This document shows, one piece after another, positions 1 to 9,764 of a stretch of 64,000 nt of DNA. Position 1 is the first letter of the stretch; each line of letters opens with the position of its first letter. The stretch spans positions 62,001 through 126,000 of the forward strand of contig NZ_FTMY01000006.1 in assembly GCF_900156165.1 (NCBI RefSeq), written 5' to 3'. The notes beneath the pieces are model-generated. The model was not told the origin of the DNA, ran no database searches, and worked only from the letters and a program-made list of their open reading frames with translations. A program made the translations under genes and the position numbers. Origin of the DNA: Pseudacidovorax sp. RU35E (GTDB lineage Bacteria > Pseudomonadota > Gammaproteobacteria > Burkholderiales > Burkholderiaceae_C).

Positions 1-2169
1 GCCATAGCTGTTGAAGTCGGCCTTGCCCACGCCATGGGCCTTGAGCCACTGTCCGGCGGGCGAGCTCTCCTTGATGGAGCCGGCCGGCGAGATGTGGTCG
101 GTGGTGATCGAGTCGCCGAAGAGCGCCATCACGCGCGCGCCGGTCACGCCCGTCTCCGTCGCCTTCGGCTCCATGCCGAAGCCTTCGAAGAAGGGCGGCT
201 CGGCGATGTAGGTGGAAGTGGGCCAGTCGTAGACCTCGCCCTGCACGCCCTTGATGCTGTTCCACAACTCGCCCGGGTTGGCGGCGATCTGCTCGTAGTT
301 GCGGCGGAAGGCCTGCGCGTCCATGGCGAAGCGCAGCAGCTCGTCCACCTCGGCAGCGCTGGGCCAGATGTCGCCCAGGTAAACGTCCTTGCCGCCGGTG
401 CCCTTGCCCACGGGCTGGGTCATCAGGTCGACCGTCACGTTGCCTGCGATGGCGAAGGCCACCACCAGGGGCGGCGAGGCCAGGAAGTTGGCCTTCAGGT
501 TCGGGTGGATGCGCGCCTCGAAATTGCGGTTGCCCGACAGCACGGCCGCGCACACCAGGTCGTTGCCGGTGATGGCGTCGTTGATTTCGGACGCCAGGTC
601 GCCGGCATTGCCGATGCAGGTGGTGCAGCCGTAGCCGGCCAGGTAGAAGCCCAGTTTTTCCAGGTAGGGCAGCAGGTTCGTCTTCTGCAGGTAGTCGGTG
701 ACGATGCGCGAGCCGGGCGCCAGCGAGGTCTTGACGTGCGGCTTGACCGTGAGGCCCGCTTCCACCGCCTTCTTGGCCAGCAGGCCCGCCGCCAGCAGCA
801 CGCTGGGGTTGGAGGTGTTGGTGCACGAGGTGATGGCCGCGATGAGCACGTCGCCGTTGCCGATGGAGACCTGCTTGCCGTCCAGTGCGATGTCATGGCG
901 CACCGCCAGCTTGTCGGCCGGCTGGTTGAAGCCGTTGGCCTCGTTGGGCTTGCTGTAGAGCTCGGTGAAGCGGCCGGACAGATGGCCCAGGTCGATACGG
1001 TCCTGCGGACGCTTGGGGCCGGCCAGGCTGGGCGTGACGGTCGACAGGTCCAGCTTGACGGTCTTGGTGTAGTTCAGCGCGCCGGGGGCGGGCATGCCGA
1101 ACAGACCCTGGGCCTTGTAGTAGGCCTCCAGGCGCTCGATCTCCTCGTCCGTGCGGCCCGTGCCGCGGAAGTAGGCGATGGTCTTCTCGTCGACCGGGAA
1201 GAAGCCCATGGTGGCGCCGTACTCCGGCGCCATGTTGCCGATGGTCGCGCGGTCAGGCACCGGGATGGACGCGGCGCCGGGGCCGAAGAATTCGACGAAC
1301 TTGCCGACGACCTTCTCCTGCCGAAGGATCTGCGTGACGTAGAGCACCAGGTCGGTGGCCGTCACGCCTTCGCGCAGCTGGCCGGTGAGCTCGAAGCCCA
1401 CCACATCGGGCGTGAGGATGTACACCGGCTGGCCCAGCATGGCGGCCTCGGCCTCGATGCCGCCCACGCCCCAGCCGACCACGCCCACGCCGTTGATCAT
1501 GGTCGTGTGGCTGTCGGTGCCCACGAGCGAATCCGGGTACCAGGTCGCCACATCGGCCCTGTCGTCGGCCGACTTGTAGACGCCCCGCGCCAGGTACTCC
1601 AGGTTGACCTGGTGCACGATGCCGAAGCCCGGGGGCGTGACGCCGAAGGTGTCGAAGGCCTGCATGCCCCACTTCATGAACTGGTAGCGCTCCTTGTTGC
1701 GGGAGAACTCCAGCTTCATGTTCAGGTCCAGCGCCTGGGGCGTGCCGTAGTGGTCCACCATCACCGAGTGGTCGACCACCAGGTCCACGGGCACCAGCGG
1801 CTCGATGGTCTTGGGCGACTTGTCCAGGCGCTTCGCAGTGCTGCGCATGGCGGCCAGGTCGGCCAGCAGCGGCACGCCGGTGAAGTCCTGCAGCACCACG
1901 CGCGTCACGACGAAGGGAATCTCCTCCGTGCGCTCGGCAGTGGGCTGCCAGTTGGCCAGTTGCTCCACATGTTCAGCGGCCACCTTCTGGCCGTCGCAGT
2001 TGCGCAGCACCGACTCCAGCACGATGCGGATCGACACCGGCAACTTGGCGATGTTGGGGAACTGCTTGGCCAGCTCGGGCAGCGACCAGTATTTGCCTTG
2101 CCGGCCAGAGGCCGTCTTGAAGGTCTTGAGGGCGGAAGCGAAGACGTGGGGAGTAGCAGCGTCAGCCAT
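1..2169 (-). CDS. acnA: aconitate hydratase AcnA (3' end beyond window)
   Basis: Interconverts citrate and isocitrate through cis-aconitate with a 4Fe-4S cluster in the cytoplasm. The first 723 codons are visible from an ATG at 2169 (N-terminus [15 protein letters not shown]). AcnA/IRP-type hallmarks include [20 protein letters not shown] in the first half, then SCTNTSNP with the first cluster cysteine and [10 protein letters not shown] with the other two. The C-terminal swivel domain has begun ([13 protein letters not shown]) when the window ends. It is AcnA-like rather than AcnD because no prp genes adjoin it, although that distinction was not tested by alignment. A second, unrelated-class aconitase (acnB) lies 2.3 kb away on the same strand. 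Confidence 0.95.
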   Translation of the reverse strand, partial: MADAATPHVFASALKTFKTASGRQGKYWSLPELAKQFPNIAKLPVSIRIVLESVLRNCDGQKVAAEHVEQLANWQPTAERTEEIPFVVTRVVLQDFTGVPLLADLAAMRSTAKRLDKSPKTIEPLVPVDLVVDHSVMVDHYGTPQALDLNMKLEFSRNKERYQFMKWGMQAFDTFGVTPPGFGIVHQVNLEYLARGVYKSADDRADVATWYPDSLVGTDSHTTMINGVGVVGWGVGGIEAEAAMLGQPVYILTPDVVGFELTGQLREGVTATDLVLYVTQILRQEKVVGKFVEFFGPGAASIPVPDRATIGNMAPEYGATMGFFPVDEKTIAYFRGTGRTDEEIERLEAYYKAQGLFGMPAPGALNYTKTVKLDLSTVTPSLAGPKRPQDRIDLGHLSGRFTELYSKPNEANGFNQPADKLAVRHDIALDGKQVSIGNGDVLIAAITSCTNTSNPSVLLAAGLLAKKAVEAGLTVKPHVKTSLAPGSRIVTDYLQKTNLLPYLEKLGFYLAGYGCTTCIGNAGDLASEINDAITGNDLVCAAVLSGNRNFEARIHPNLKANFLASPPLVVAFAIAGNVTVDLMTQPVGKGTGGKDVYLGDIWPSAAEVDELLRFAMDAQAFRRNYEQIAANPGELWNSIKGVQGEVYDWPTSTYIAEPPFFEGFGMEPKATETGVTGARVMALFGDSITTDHISPAGSIKESSPAGQWLKAHGVGKADFNSYG

Positions 2170-2259
2170 GAGAAGCATCCTTCTTGTTCGAACCAACGAG
2201 CAAGATAGCAGGCTTTGAAGGCAATGGACGTCAGCGGGCTACCCCTCGTTCGGCCATGC

Positions 2260-2679
2260 TCAGGCTTGCAGCATGGACCCGCGCCGCTGCGAAGTGGCGC
2301 GAAGTCCGGCCCATTGCGCAGCGGCCAGCGCGAGCACCACCATCACCTGAAGGCCGACCCACGCCTCGCCGGCCACCGTCGGCTGCACGCGGCCGCTGAA
2401 AAGCAGGCCGAGGCAGGCGATGGCCCAGCCGACGTTGCCGGCCACCACCAGGCCGATCAGTCCGCGCGGTGGCGCGGCGCGCCCCGCCATCCAGGCGGCA
2501 GCGGCGGCATATATCAGCAGGAACAAGCCGGTGGATCCGAGCAACGCCGGCGGCAGACCGGTCAGAGCGGACAGCGGAGCCGTCGCCCCACACTGGACGG
2601 CACCCGTGGCCAGGCAGGATGCGGCATCCAGCCACATCACACGGGGAAGAAAACGGGGCGAGATCAGGATCGAGGACAT
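2260..2679 (-). CDS. small four-helix membrane protein of unknown function
   Basis: I do not recognise a named family. The 139-residue product starts at an ATG preceded by a good AAGGAGC ribosome site. It has four hydrophobic stretches (about residues 15-35, 43-63, 72-92 and 103-122) linked by short loops, and a basic C-terminus (RATSQRRG). The size and topology resemble small integral membrane proteins often found beside XRE or TetR regulators. It is divergent from the XRE/MmyB regulator with a 137-nt gap, so that regulator may control it; this is inference from position only. Confidence 0.7.
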   Translation of the reverse strand: MSSILISPRFLPRVMWLDAASCLATGAVQCGATAPLSALTGLPPALLGSTGLFLLIYAAAAAWMAGRAAPPRGLIGLVVAGNVGWAIACLGLLFSGRVQPTVAGEAWVGLQVMVVLALAAAQWAGLRATSQRRGSMLQA

Positions 2680-2816
2680 GGAAGCTCCTTGCAGGGTGAG
2701 GGGAATCGACGGTGCCCGAGGGCTACCGTCAGACGCATCCTCCCGGGTGCGCGGCACGCCGGCCATGACCTGGGAGGTCATGGTCCATACACCAGAGGCT
2801 TCGCCAGAATGGGGAC

Positions 2817-3695
2817 ATGTCCGCCACAACGACCCCCGCCGCCGGTGCACCGCCGGCCGGCGATGCCTCCTTCGGCGCCCACCTGCGCCACTGGCGGCAG
2901 CACCGGCGCCTGAGCCAGCTCGAACTGGCGCACGAAGCCGACGTCTCCACGCGTCACCTGAGCTGCGTGGAAACGGGCCGCGCCCTGCCCAGTCGCGACA
3001 TGGTGCTGCGCCTGGCCGAAAGGCTTGCGGTACCGCTGCGTGAGCGCAACCGGCTGCTGGTGGCCGCTGGCTATGCGCCCATGTACCGCGAACGTTCCAT
3101 CGACGATCCCGCCCTGTCCATGGCGCGCCGGGCCGTCGACCGGCTGCTGCAGGCGCACGAACCCTACCCCGCCCTGGCGATCGACCGCCACTGGGGCATG
3201 GTCGCTGCCAATGCACTCGTGCCCCGCCTGCTGGAGGGCGTTGCAGCGAGTCTGCTGACGCCACCGGTCAACGTGCTGCGCCTGAGCCTGCATCCCGAAG
3301 GGCTTGCTCCCCGCATCGTCAACCTGCGCGCCTGGCGGATGCACCTGCTGGAGCGGCTGGCACACCAGATCGGCGCCACCGCCGATCCGGCGCTGCAAGC
3401 GCTGCACCAGGAGCTGTCCGGCTACGCCGTGCCGCCCGAACCCGACACCGAGGCCGGCATGGCGGCGGGCCAGTCCGACGCACTCGCCGGCATCGCCGTG
3501 CCGCTGCGGCTTCGCATGGGTGACGACACGGTGCTGAGCCTCATCAGCACCACGACCGTCTTTGGCACGCCCGTCGACATCACGTTGCAGGACCTGGCCA
3601 TCGAAGCCTTCTTCCCGGCCGACGCCGCCACGGCCGCAGCGCTGGCCGCGCTGGCACCGGCCGCGGAGCGGGCGGTACAGGTCGGCATGCGCTGA
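2817..3695 (+). CDS. XRE-family regulator with MmyB-like ligand domain
   Basis: Predicted DNA-binding regulator of 292 residues. After a disordered Ala/Pro/Gly N-terminus, residues 20-80 form a helix-turn-helix of the lambda-repressor type (LRHWRQHRRLSQLELAHEAD, then VSTRHLSCVETGRALPSRDM). The remaining 200 residues match the MmyB-like PAS-related domain: LLVAAGYAPMYRE, then HWGMVAANALVPRLLEGV, a conserved NVLRLSLHPEGLAPRIVN segment and a C-terminal LQDLAIEAFFPAD. Members of this family in Actinobacteria and Proteobacteria usually repress the divergent neighbour; fatty-acid binding has been proposed for MmyB. Here the neighbour is the small membrane protein at 2260-2679. Confidence 0.88.
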   Translation: MSATTTPAAGAPPAGDASFGAHLRHWRQHRRLSQLELAHEADVSTRHLSCVETGRALPSRDMVLRLAERLAVPLRERNRLLVAAGYAPMYRERSIDDPALSMARRAVDRLLQAHEPYPALAIDRHWGMVAANALVPRLLEGVAASLLTPPVNVLRLSLHPEGLAPRIVNLRAWRMHLLERLAHQIGATADPALQALHQELSGYAVPPEPDTEAGMAAGQSDALAGIAVPLRLRMGDDTVLSLISTTTVFGTPVDITLQDLAIEAFFPADAATAAALAALAPAAERAVQVGMR

Positions 3696-3812
3696 CAGGC
3701 GGACGCGCCTCAAGGCGTCAGGCAGCCGCACGGCGCGCTTCTACGGTGCATGGCACGCGTCCTCGTCGACGCGCCGCCTCATCCACCCACCAGAAGGTAC
3801 AGAAAGACCGCC

Positions 3813-4310
3813 ATGACTCACACCGACGACCACGCCAAGCTCTGGGAGCTGATCAAGGACACGCGCTTCGGCATGCTCACGCACCGCCATGGCGACGGCC
3901 TGTTGCACAGCCACCCGCTGACCACGCAGAACCGCTCGGTGGACGAGAACGCCACGCTGTACTTCTTCATTCCGCTGGACGGCGAGATCGCCCGACACGT
4001 CGCCAACGACCCGATCGTCAACGTCGCCTATGCCAATCCGGACGACGACAGTTATGTGTCGGTGGCCGGACGCGCCGTGCTTTCCAGCGATGAAGCGCTC
4101 AAGCGCGAGCTTTTCAACAAAGTCGCTGAGGCTTGGTTCCCGAAGGGCATTGAAGACCCGAACCTCGGCCTGCTGGCCGTGAACATCGAGGCCGCCGAAT
4201 ACTGGGACGTGACCGAGAGCAAGGTCACACAGTTGCTCAAGATCGCTCGCGCCGCCGTAGGAGGCAAGGCGCCGCCCTCGATGGGCGAGCACAAGAAATT
4301 GGACCTTTGA
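3813..4310 (+). CDS. pyridoxamine 5'-phosphate oxidase-fold general stress protein
   Basis: A 165-residue protein of the general-stress PPOX subfamily (split-barrel flavin binder, Pfam PF16242 type). It starts LWELIKDTRFGMLTHRHGDG, followed by a typical LYFFIPLDGEIARHVANDP strand-turn-helix and NVAYANPDDDSYVSVAGRA, and ends with the family's GGKAPPSMGEHKKLDL tail. The ATG at 3813 is chosen because AGAAGGTACAGAAAG lies just upstream and the protein aligns with relatives from MTHTDD onward; an earlier in-frame start at 3750 would add an unconserved tail. Members bind FMN/FAD or F420 and respond to oxidative stress, but the exact substrate is unknown. Confidence 0.88.
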   Translation: MTHTDDHAKLWELIKDTRFGMLTHRHGDGLLHSHPLTTQNRSVDENATLYFFIPLDGEIARHVANDPIVNVAYANPDDDSYVSVAGRAVLSSDEALKRELFNKVAEAWFPKGIEDPNLGLLAVNIEAAEYWDVTESKVTQLLKIARAAVGGKAPPSMGEHKKLDL

Positions 4311-4416
4311 GTCCCAGAGCGAGCCGCTGCCCCTTGCTAGGCCCGGCCGGCTCATTGACATGTGGCACATGGATCGGGACCGCGCCTGCCCCACCATGTG
4401 AACCTGACAAAAGCAA

Positions 4417-4444
4417 AAAGGGCCCGCCTTGAGGCGGGCCCTTT
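4417..4444. terminator. bidirectional intrinsic terminator between PPOX gene and acnB
   Basis: A perfect 12-bp stem (AAAGGGCCCGCC, loop TTGA, GGCGGGCCCTTT) flanked by A-rich sequence on the left and CTTTT on the right. It can stop both the rightward PPOX transcript and the leftward acnB transcript, whose stop codon is 22 nt away. Confidence 0.9.
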
Positions 4445-4466
4445 CTTTTGCCGGAGCGCGCGGGGA

Positions 4467-7058
4467 TCAGGCAGCGACGCCGTCGGCCACTTCCTTGTAG
4501 TCCTCGATCTTGTCGAAGTTCAGGTACTGGTAGATCTTGTCGCCGTTCTGATTGATGACGCCGATGTCTGCCATGTACTCATCCTTGCTGGGGATGCGAC
4601 CCAGCTTGGAGCAGATCGAAGCGAGCTCCGCCGAGCCGAGATACACATTGGTGTTCTTGCCCAGGCGGTTGGGGAAGTTGCGGGTACTGGTGGACATCAC
4701 CGTCGCGCCCTCGCGCACCTGTGCCTGGTTGCCCATGCACAGCGAGCAGCCCGGCATTTCAGTGCGGGCGCCGGCATTGCCGAAAACGCCGTAGTGGCCT
4801 TCCTCGGTCAGCTGCTGCGCGTCCATCTTGGTCGGCGGCGCGATCCACAGCTTGACCGGGATGTCGCGCTTGCCTTCCAGCAGCTTGGACGCCGCGCGGA
4901 AGTGGCCGATGTTGGTCATGCACGAGCCGATGAACACTTCGTCGATCTTGGCGCCGGCCACGTCGGACAGCGTCTTCACGTCGTCCGGGTCGTTCGGGCA
5001 GGCCACGATGGGCTCGTGGATGTCGGCCAGGTCGATCTCGATCACGGCCGCGTACTCGGCGTCCGCGTCGGCCTTGAGCAGTTGCGGGTCCTTCAGCCAG
5101 GCTTCCTGCGCGGCGATGCGGCGCTGCAGCGTGCGGGCGTCTTCATAGCCCTCGGCGATCATCCACTTCATCAGCGTGATGTTGCTGTTGATGTATTCGA
5201 TGATCGGCTCCTTGTTCAGGTGCACCGTGCAGCCGGCGGCCGAGCGCTCGGCGCTGGCGTCGGACAGTTCGAAGGCCTGTTCCACCTTCAGCTCCGGCAG
5301 GCCCTCGATCTCGAGGATGCGGCCGGAGAAGATGTTCTTCTTGCCCTTCTTCTCGACAGTCAGCAGGCCCTGCTTGATGGCGTAGAGCGGAATGGCGTTG
5401 ACCAGGTCGCGCAGCGTGACGCCGGGCTGCATCTGGCCCTTGAAGCGGACCAGCACCGACTCGGGCATGTCCAGGGGCATCACGCCGGTGGCGGCCGCGA
5501 AGGCCACCAGGCCGGAGCCTGCGGGGAAGCTGATGCCGATCGGGAAGCGGGTGTGCGAGTCGCCACCGGTGCCCACGGTGTCGGGCGTCAGCAGGCGGTT
5601 GAGCCAGCTGTGGATCACGCCGTCGCCCGGACGCAGCGAGATGCCGCCGCGGGTGCTGATGAAGTCGGGCAGCTCGTGGTGCATCTTCACGTCCACCTTC
5701 TTCGGGTAGGCGGCCGTGTGGCAGAAGGACTGCATGACCAGGTCGGCCGAGAAGCCCAGGCAGGCCAGGTCCTTCAGCTCGTCGCGGGTCATGGGGCCGG
5801 TGGTGTCCTGGGAACCGACCGAGGTCATCTTGGGCTCGCAGTAGGTGCCCGGGCGGATGCCCTGGCCTTCGGGCAGGCCGCAGGCGCGGCCGACCATCTT
5901 CTGCGCCAGCGAGAAGCCCTTGCCGCTGTCCACCGGCGCCTTGGGCAGACGGAACAGCGTGGAGGCCGGCAGGCCCAGCGCCTCGCGCGCCTTGGCCGTC
6001 AGGCCGCGGCCGATGATCAGCGGAATGCGGCCGCCGGCGCGCACTTCGTCGAACAGCACGTCGCTCTTGACCTGGAACTCGGCGATGACCTGACCGTCCT
6101 TCAGCGCCTTGCCTTCGTAGGGGCGCAGCTCGACGGTGTCGCCCATGTTCATCTGGCTCACGTCCAGTTCGATAGGCAGGGAGCCGGCGTCTTCCATGGT
6201 GTTGTAGAAGATCGGGGCGATCTTCGTGCCCAGGCAGATGCCGCCGAACTTCTTGTTCGGGATGTAGGGGATGTCCTCGCCCGTCCACCACAGCACGCTG
6301 TTGGTCGCCGATTTGCGCGACGAACCGGTGCCGACCACGTCACCCACATAGGCCACGGGCAGGCCGCGGGCCACCAGGTCCTGGATGAACTTGACGGGGC
6401 CACGCTTGCCGTCTTCTTCCGGCTCGAAGGGCGCGCCGTCGCGCTTGTTCTTCAGCATCGCCAGGGCGTGCATCGGAATGTCGGGACGGGTGGTGGCGTC
6501 CGGGGCCGGCGACAGGTCGTCGGTGTTGGTCTCGCCGGGCACCTTGAAGACGGTGAAAGTGATGCTCTGGGGCACTTCCGGGCGGCTGGTGAACCACTCG
6601 GCGTCAGCCCAGCTCTGCAGGACGGCCTTGGCATGGGCGTTGCCGGCATCGGCCAGTTCCTTGACGTCGTGGAACTGGTCGAACATCAGCAGCGTCTTCT
6701 TGAGGCCCTCGGCCGCCACGGCGCCGACTTCGGCATCCTTGAGCAGGTCGATCAACGGGCCGATGTTGTAGCCGCCCAGCATGGTGCCCAGCAGTTCGGT
6801 GGCGTGCGCACGGCTGATGAGCGCGTTCTTCTCGGTGCCATGGGCGATGGCCGCGAGGTAGCTGGCCTTGACCTTGGCCGCGTCGTCCACGCCGGCAGGC
6901 ACGCGGTACGTCAGCAGGTTCAGCAGGAATTCGCCGTCCTTGGCGGTGGCGGACTTCAGAAGTTCGATGACTTCGCTGGTCTGCTTGGCGGTCAGGGGAA
7001 GCGGGGGGATGCCCAGCGCGGCGCGCTCGGCGACATGGTCAACGTAGGCTTGCAACAT
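4467..7058 (-). CDS. acnB: bifunctional aconitate hydratase 2 / 2-methylisocitrate dehydratase AcnB
   Basis: Main TCA-cycle aconitase; the family also hydrates 2-methyl-cis-aconitate. It has 863 residues against 865 in E. coli. The start is the ATG at 7058 ([16 protein letters not shown]), with GGAG 9 nt upstream; an in-frame start 33 nt earlier lacks support. The AcnB order is visible: N-terminal HEAT-like domain, swivel domain ([20 protein letters not shown]), then the catalytic domains with [19 protein letters not shown], the cluster cysteine in [19 protein letters not shown] and the pair in [10 protein letters not shown]. It stands alone between a 5' leader of about 150 nt and the terminator at 4417-4444. 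Confidence 0.98.
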   Translation of the reverse strand: MLQAYVDHVAERAALGIPPLPLTAKQTSEVIELLKSATAKDGEFLLNLLTYRVPAGVDDAAKVKASYLAAIAHGTEKNALISRAHATELLGTMLGGYNIGPLIDLLKDAEVGAVAAEGLKKTLLMFDQFHDVKELADAGNAHAKAVLQSWADAEWFTSRPEVPQSITFTVFKVPGETNTDDLSPAPDATTRPDIPMHALAMLKNKRDGAPFEPEEDGKRGPVKFIQDLVARGLPVAYVGDVVGTGSSRKSATNSVLWWTGEDIPYIPNKKFGGICLGTKIAPIFYNTMEDAGSLPIELDVSQMNMGDTVELRPYEGKALKDGQVIAEFQVKSDVLFDEVRAGGRIPLIIGRGLTAKAREALGLPASTLFRLPKAPVDSGKGFSLAQKMVGRACGLPEGQGIRPGTYCEPKMTSVGSQDTTGPMTRDELKDLACLGFSADLVMQSFCHTAAYPKKVDVKMHHELPDFISTRGGISLRPGDGVIHSWLNRLLTPDTVGTGGDSHTRFPIGISFPAGSGLVAFAAATGVMPLDMPESVLVRFKGQMQPGVTLRDLVNAIPLYAIKQGLLTVEKKGKKNIFSGRILEIEGLPELKVEQAFELSDASAERSAAGCTVHLNKEPIIEYINSNITLMKWMIAEGYEDARTLQRRIAAQEAWLKDPQLLKADADAEYAAVIEIDLADIHEPIVACPNDPDDVKTLSDVAGAKIDEVFIGSCMTNIGHFRAASKLLEGKRDIPVKLWIAPPTKMDAQQLTEEGHYGVFGNAGARTEMPGCSLCMGNQAQVREGATVMSTSTRNFPNRLGKNTNVYLGSAELASICSKLGRIPSKDEYMADIGVINQNGDKIYQYLNFDKIEDYKEVADGVAA

Positions 7059-7206
7059 CTTTCTTTTCTCCGGAAAACGTTCGGACAGCATCCATCCACG
7101 CCGGCATCCGCAGGGGTTCGAAGCCCTCCCAGGGCCTGCGGGCCGACGAGGGCCACAGCGCGAAGCTCATAGCAAGAGCCGCGCCGGTGGCCGGCCGGGC
7201 TGCGGG

Positions 7207-7800
7207 TTATTTCTTGGGCGCGTCGGCCCCTTCGAACAGGGCCTTGGGCGGGTTCTTCTTCATCTCTTCGGCGAAGGCCACCTGCGGCGCCGCCTGGCAC
7301 TCGTCCGCCATGCGCACGCCCTGCTTCTGGTTCATCAACATGGACTTGTTGCCCAGTTGCAGCCACATGGCCCCCGCACCGCTGTCTTCCAGGCGGATGG
7401 CGCCGGTACGGCTTTCGACGGGATGCATGCGGTACTTGGCACCCTTGGTGCTGACAGTGAAGAAGCCAGGCTTGGCGTCGTCCGCCGTCACCGTGACGTC
7501 CGCACCCAGCTCGCACTGGATCTTGCCGGTGTAGACGCGCTTGGCGACTTCGATATCGCCTTCCGTCAGCACGGCATCGGCGACCGGCGTGGTCTCTTCC
7601 ACCGCCTTGACGGCGCTGGCCTTGAGATGCTGCTTGCCCTTGACGGGCACGACCTTGTCCTTGGAGGCGGCCTTGTTGGAGGACTTGGTGGCGGACTTGG
7701 CCTTGGTCGACGCCTTTTCGGCAGTACTCGCCGACTGTGCCAGCGCGGACAGGGGCAACGCGAGCGCAGCAGCGGTGATGAACGCGAGGGTCTTGTTCAT
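7207..7800 (-). CDS. secreted protein with a possible MliC-like C-terminal domain
   Basis: A 197-residue exported protein. Residues 1-21 are a clear signal peptide (cleavage after ALAQ or nearby). Residues 23-60 are a Lys/Ser/Ala-rich linker. Residues 88-170 contain GKIQCELGADVTVT, an Ala-Lys-Tyr strand (STKGAKYRMHPVESRTG) and a late Cys (RMADEC). This spacing of two cysteines around small beta strands recalls MliC/PliC lysozyme inhibitors, so a periplasmic role is likely. The match is by eye only. The gene follows the HpcH/HpaI lyase with a 34-nt gap and may share its transcript. Confidence 0.75.
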   Translation of the reverse strand: MNKTLAFITAAALALPLSALAQSASTAEKASTKAKSATKSSNKAASKDKVVPVKGKQHLKASAVKAVEETTPVADAVLTEGDIEVAKRVYTGKIQCELGADVTVTADDAKPGFFTVSTKGAKYRMHPVESRTGAIRLEDSGAGAMWLQLGNKSMLMNQKQGVRMADECQAAPQVAFAEEMKKNPPKALFEGADAPKK

Positions 7801-7834
7801 GGTGACAGGAATCCTTTTCCTTGGATGGCGATGT

Positions 7835-8857
7835 TCAGGTGGACGCGCCGGTTGCGAACCATTCGGCGGCCGGAGCGGGCAACGAGCGCCCGGTGGCGTG
7901 TGCGCGCATCAGCACCTGCCAGAAATGGCGGTAGCTGGCGCGGTCGTGCAATGTGCCATCAAAGCTGATGGGCGCCCAATCTGCTTCTTGTGCTGAAGCT
8001 ATTATTTGTGTAGCAATTTGAATCTGCGCCTCGTCCGGCGCAAAGGCCTCGAGGATGGGGCGGATCTGGTTCGGATGGATGCTCCACATCCGCGTGTATC
8101 CGAACTCGTGCGCAGCGCGGCGTGCCGCATCCTTCATGGCGTCGGTATTGCTGAACTCGGTCACGACGCAATGCGAGGGCACCTTGCCATAGGCATGCGC
8201 CGCGCTTGCGATAGCCAATTTGGCGCGCACCACCAGGGGATGAGAAAACTGGCCCTGAGCGCCCATGCCCGCGGCCGGGATGGCACCGGCGTGAGCCGAC
8301 ACGAAATCCATCAGGCCGAAGCTGAGCGACTGCACCCGGGGATGCGCCGCGATCTCGAACGCATGGTGGACGGCCAGCGGGGATTCGATGAGGACGTGCA
8401 ACGGCAGGGCCCCAGCGCCCGCCGCGTCGAGCGCGGCGACGGCGCGCACCACATCGGACAGCTGCTCGACCTTTGGCACCATGAGATAGGCCAGCCGGTC
8501 CGCCGCCTGGCCGGCAATGGTGTCGACATCGGCCTCGAAGGCGGGATGGTCGACCGGATGCACCCGGACGCCTACGCGCATGCCGAGCGCAGCGGCCTGT
8601 GCCAGTTCGACCACAAGCCGGGCATGTTCCGCCTCGCCACCCACGGGGGCGCCGTCCTCGCAGTCGAGCGTCACGTCGAAGACACAGGCGCCGAATTCGG
8701 CCGCCATGTCGGCCTGCAGCGCCAGGCTCTTGCGCATGCGCGCCTCGACGCCGCTGTAGTGATCGCACACCGGGAGGGCCACCGCGCCCGCCTGGGCGCC
8801 CAGCAGCACCTCGGCCGGATGGACAGGTCGGCGCGCAGCCATGGAATCCGCGCTCAT
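7835..8857 (-). CDS. HpcH/HpaI aldolase / citrate-lyase-beta family protein
   Basis: A 340-residue TIM-barrel lyase of the CitE/malyl-CoA-lyase superfamily, which cleaves or forms C-C bonds of CoA-esters or hydroxy-acids with a divalent metal. Visible features are the DVTLDCEDGAPVGGE motif near residue 60, LPLHVLIESPLAVHHAFEI with the metal-binding Glu, SFGLMDFVSAHAG, and WSIHPNQIRPILEAF near the C-terminus. The start is the ATG at 8857, which overlaps the stop of the tam gene in ATGA, implying translational coupling. The substrate is not deducible from sequence. Its place among aconitase, Tam and malate dehydrogenase genes suggests a TCA-linked acid. Confidence 0.88.
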   Translation of the reverse strand: MSADSMAARRPVHPAEVLLGAQAGAVALPVCDHYSGVEARMRKSLALQADMAAEFGACVFDVTLDCEDGAPVGGEAEHARLVVELAQAAALGMRVGVRVHPVDHPAFEADVDTIAGQAADRLAYLMVPKVEQLSDVVRAVAALDAAGAGALPLHVLIESPLAVHHAFEIAAHPRVQSLSFGLMDFVSAHAGAIPAAGMGAQGQFSHPLVVRAKLAIASAAHAYGKVPSHCVVTEFSNTDAMKDAARRAAHEFGYTRMWSIHPNQIRPILEAFAPDEAQIQIATQIIASAQEADWAPISFDGTLHDRASYRHFWQVLMRAHATGRSLPAPAAEWFATGAST

Positions 8858-9630
8858 GACGGACGCCGTGCCACGATGAACAGGCGCGGAAAGGCCAGCA
8901 GGCGCCGGCCGTCGCTGCGTAGGGGATAGGCGGCGTCCACACCCTGCTCGTAGGCCTGCAGATAGCTCGTCCGCAGGTCGTCCGGCAAGGGATCGAGAAA
9001 TGGGCGCAGCCCGGTGCCGCTGACCCATTCGACGATGGCGGCGGCCGAGGCCATGCGGTGCTGGTAGATGGTGTGCCAGACGTCGACCTCGGCCGCTTCG
9101 CGCGCCAGAAGGTCGTAATAGCCCCTGATCGTCAGCAACTCGGTACGCACGCGATCGGCATCACCGATGTGCGTGGCCCAGGGTGCGCGGCCGGCGAGTT
9201 CGCGCATCAGGCGATGCGTGGGCTCCTGCCGGTTGTCGGGCATCTGGATGGCCAGTACCCCGCCGGGCGCCAGCAGCGAGAAGAGCCGGGGGAGCAGTTC
9301 TTCGTGACCGGGCACCCACTGGAGGGCGGCGTTGGCGTAGATGAGATCGGGGGCATCGCCTGCGGGCTGCCAGGTGCCGATGTCACCCAGCTCGAACCGG
9401 GCGTGAGGCAACCGCTGGCGCGCGGCGACGATCATGGACTCGGCGTTGTCGACCCCAACGACCTCGGCGCCCGGGAAGCGCTGGACGAGCAGCTCGGTGG
9501 AATTGCCCGGGCCGCAGCCCAGGTCGACCACCCGCCGCGCCGACGCCAATGGAACCCGCGCCAGCAGCTCGGCGGCCGGGCGGGTCCGCTCATCCTCGTA
9601 GCGGCGGTACAGCGCGGGATCCCAATCCAT
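8854..9630 (-). CDS. tam: trans-aconitate 2-methyltransferase
   Basis: SAM-dependent methyltransferase that esterifies trans-aconitate, an inhibitory by-product formed spontaneously from aconitase's cis-aconitate. The 258 residues follow E. coli Tam almost along the whole length: [19 protein letters not shown], motif [51 protein letters not shown], and the terminal [13 protein letters not shown]. The ATG at 9630 matches the family N-terminus. The gene sits within 5 kb of two aconitase genes, which fits a damage-control role, and its stop overlaps the start of the HpcH/HpaI lyase gene by 4 nt. Confidence 0.95.
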   Translation of the reverse strand: MDWDPALYRRYEDERTRPAAELLARVPLASARRVVDLGCGPGNSTELLVQRFPGAEVVGVDNAESMIVAARQRLPHARFELGDIGTWQPAGDAPDLIYANAALQWVPGHEELLPRLFSLLAPGGVLAIQMPDNRQEPTHRLMRELAGRAPWATHIGDADRVRTELLTIRGYYDLLAREAAEVDVWHTIYQHRMASAAAIVEWVSGTGLRPFLDPLPDDLRTSYLQAYEQGVDAAYPLRSDGRRLLAFPRLFIVARRPS

Positions 9631-9678
9631 GGTGTCGAAGGAAGAGTCGGAAAACGGGCCCCGCGTTCCCGGACCGTC

Positions 9679-9715
9679 GGAAAGAGGGTTCGCGAGGCGG
9701 TTGGAACCCCTTTCC
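9679..9715 (-). other. strong hairpin between mdh and tam
   Basis: The arms at 9679-9691 and 9704-9715 pair over 12 bp with one bulged base, closing a 12-nt loop. It lies 50 nt after the mdh stop and 49 nt before the tam start. There is no T-run, so it is more likely an mRNA-stability or processing element than a rho-independent terminator. Confidence 0.5.
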
Positions 9716-9764
9716 GCTGCGCGCCCGGCCGGGCAGGCCACGGCGCGCAAGGCCTCGGCAGGCC

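Noticed and set aside
34-2208. Long plus-strand open frame opposite acnA
   Set aside because: It is a mirror frame of a GC-rich gene; its protein is His/Gly/Arg/Val-rich with no domain, and acnA is unambiguous.
7108-7141. T-arm-like GGTTCGAAGCC inside a hairpin upstream of acnB
   Set aside because: No acceptor stem, anticodon arm or CCA can be fitted, so it is not a tRNA; it is a GC hairpin (CCGCAGG/CCTGCGG) in the acnB leader.
4362-7172. 936-codon plus-strand open frame opposite acnB
   Set aside because: Antisense shadow produced by codon bias; low-complexity translation and no ribosome site.
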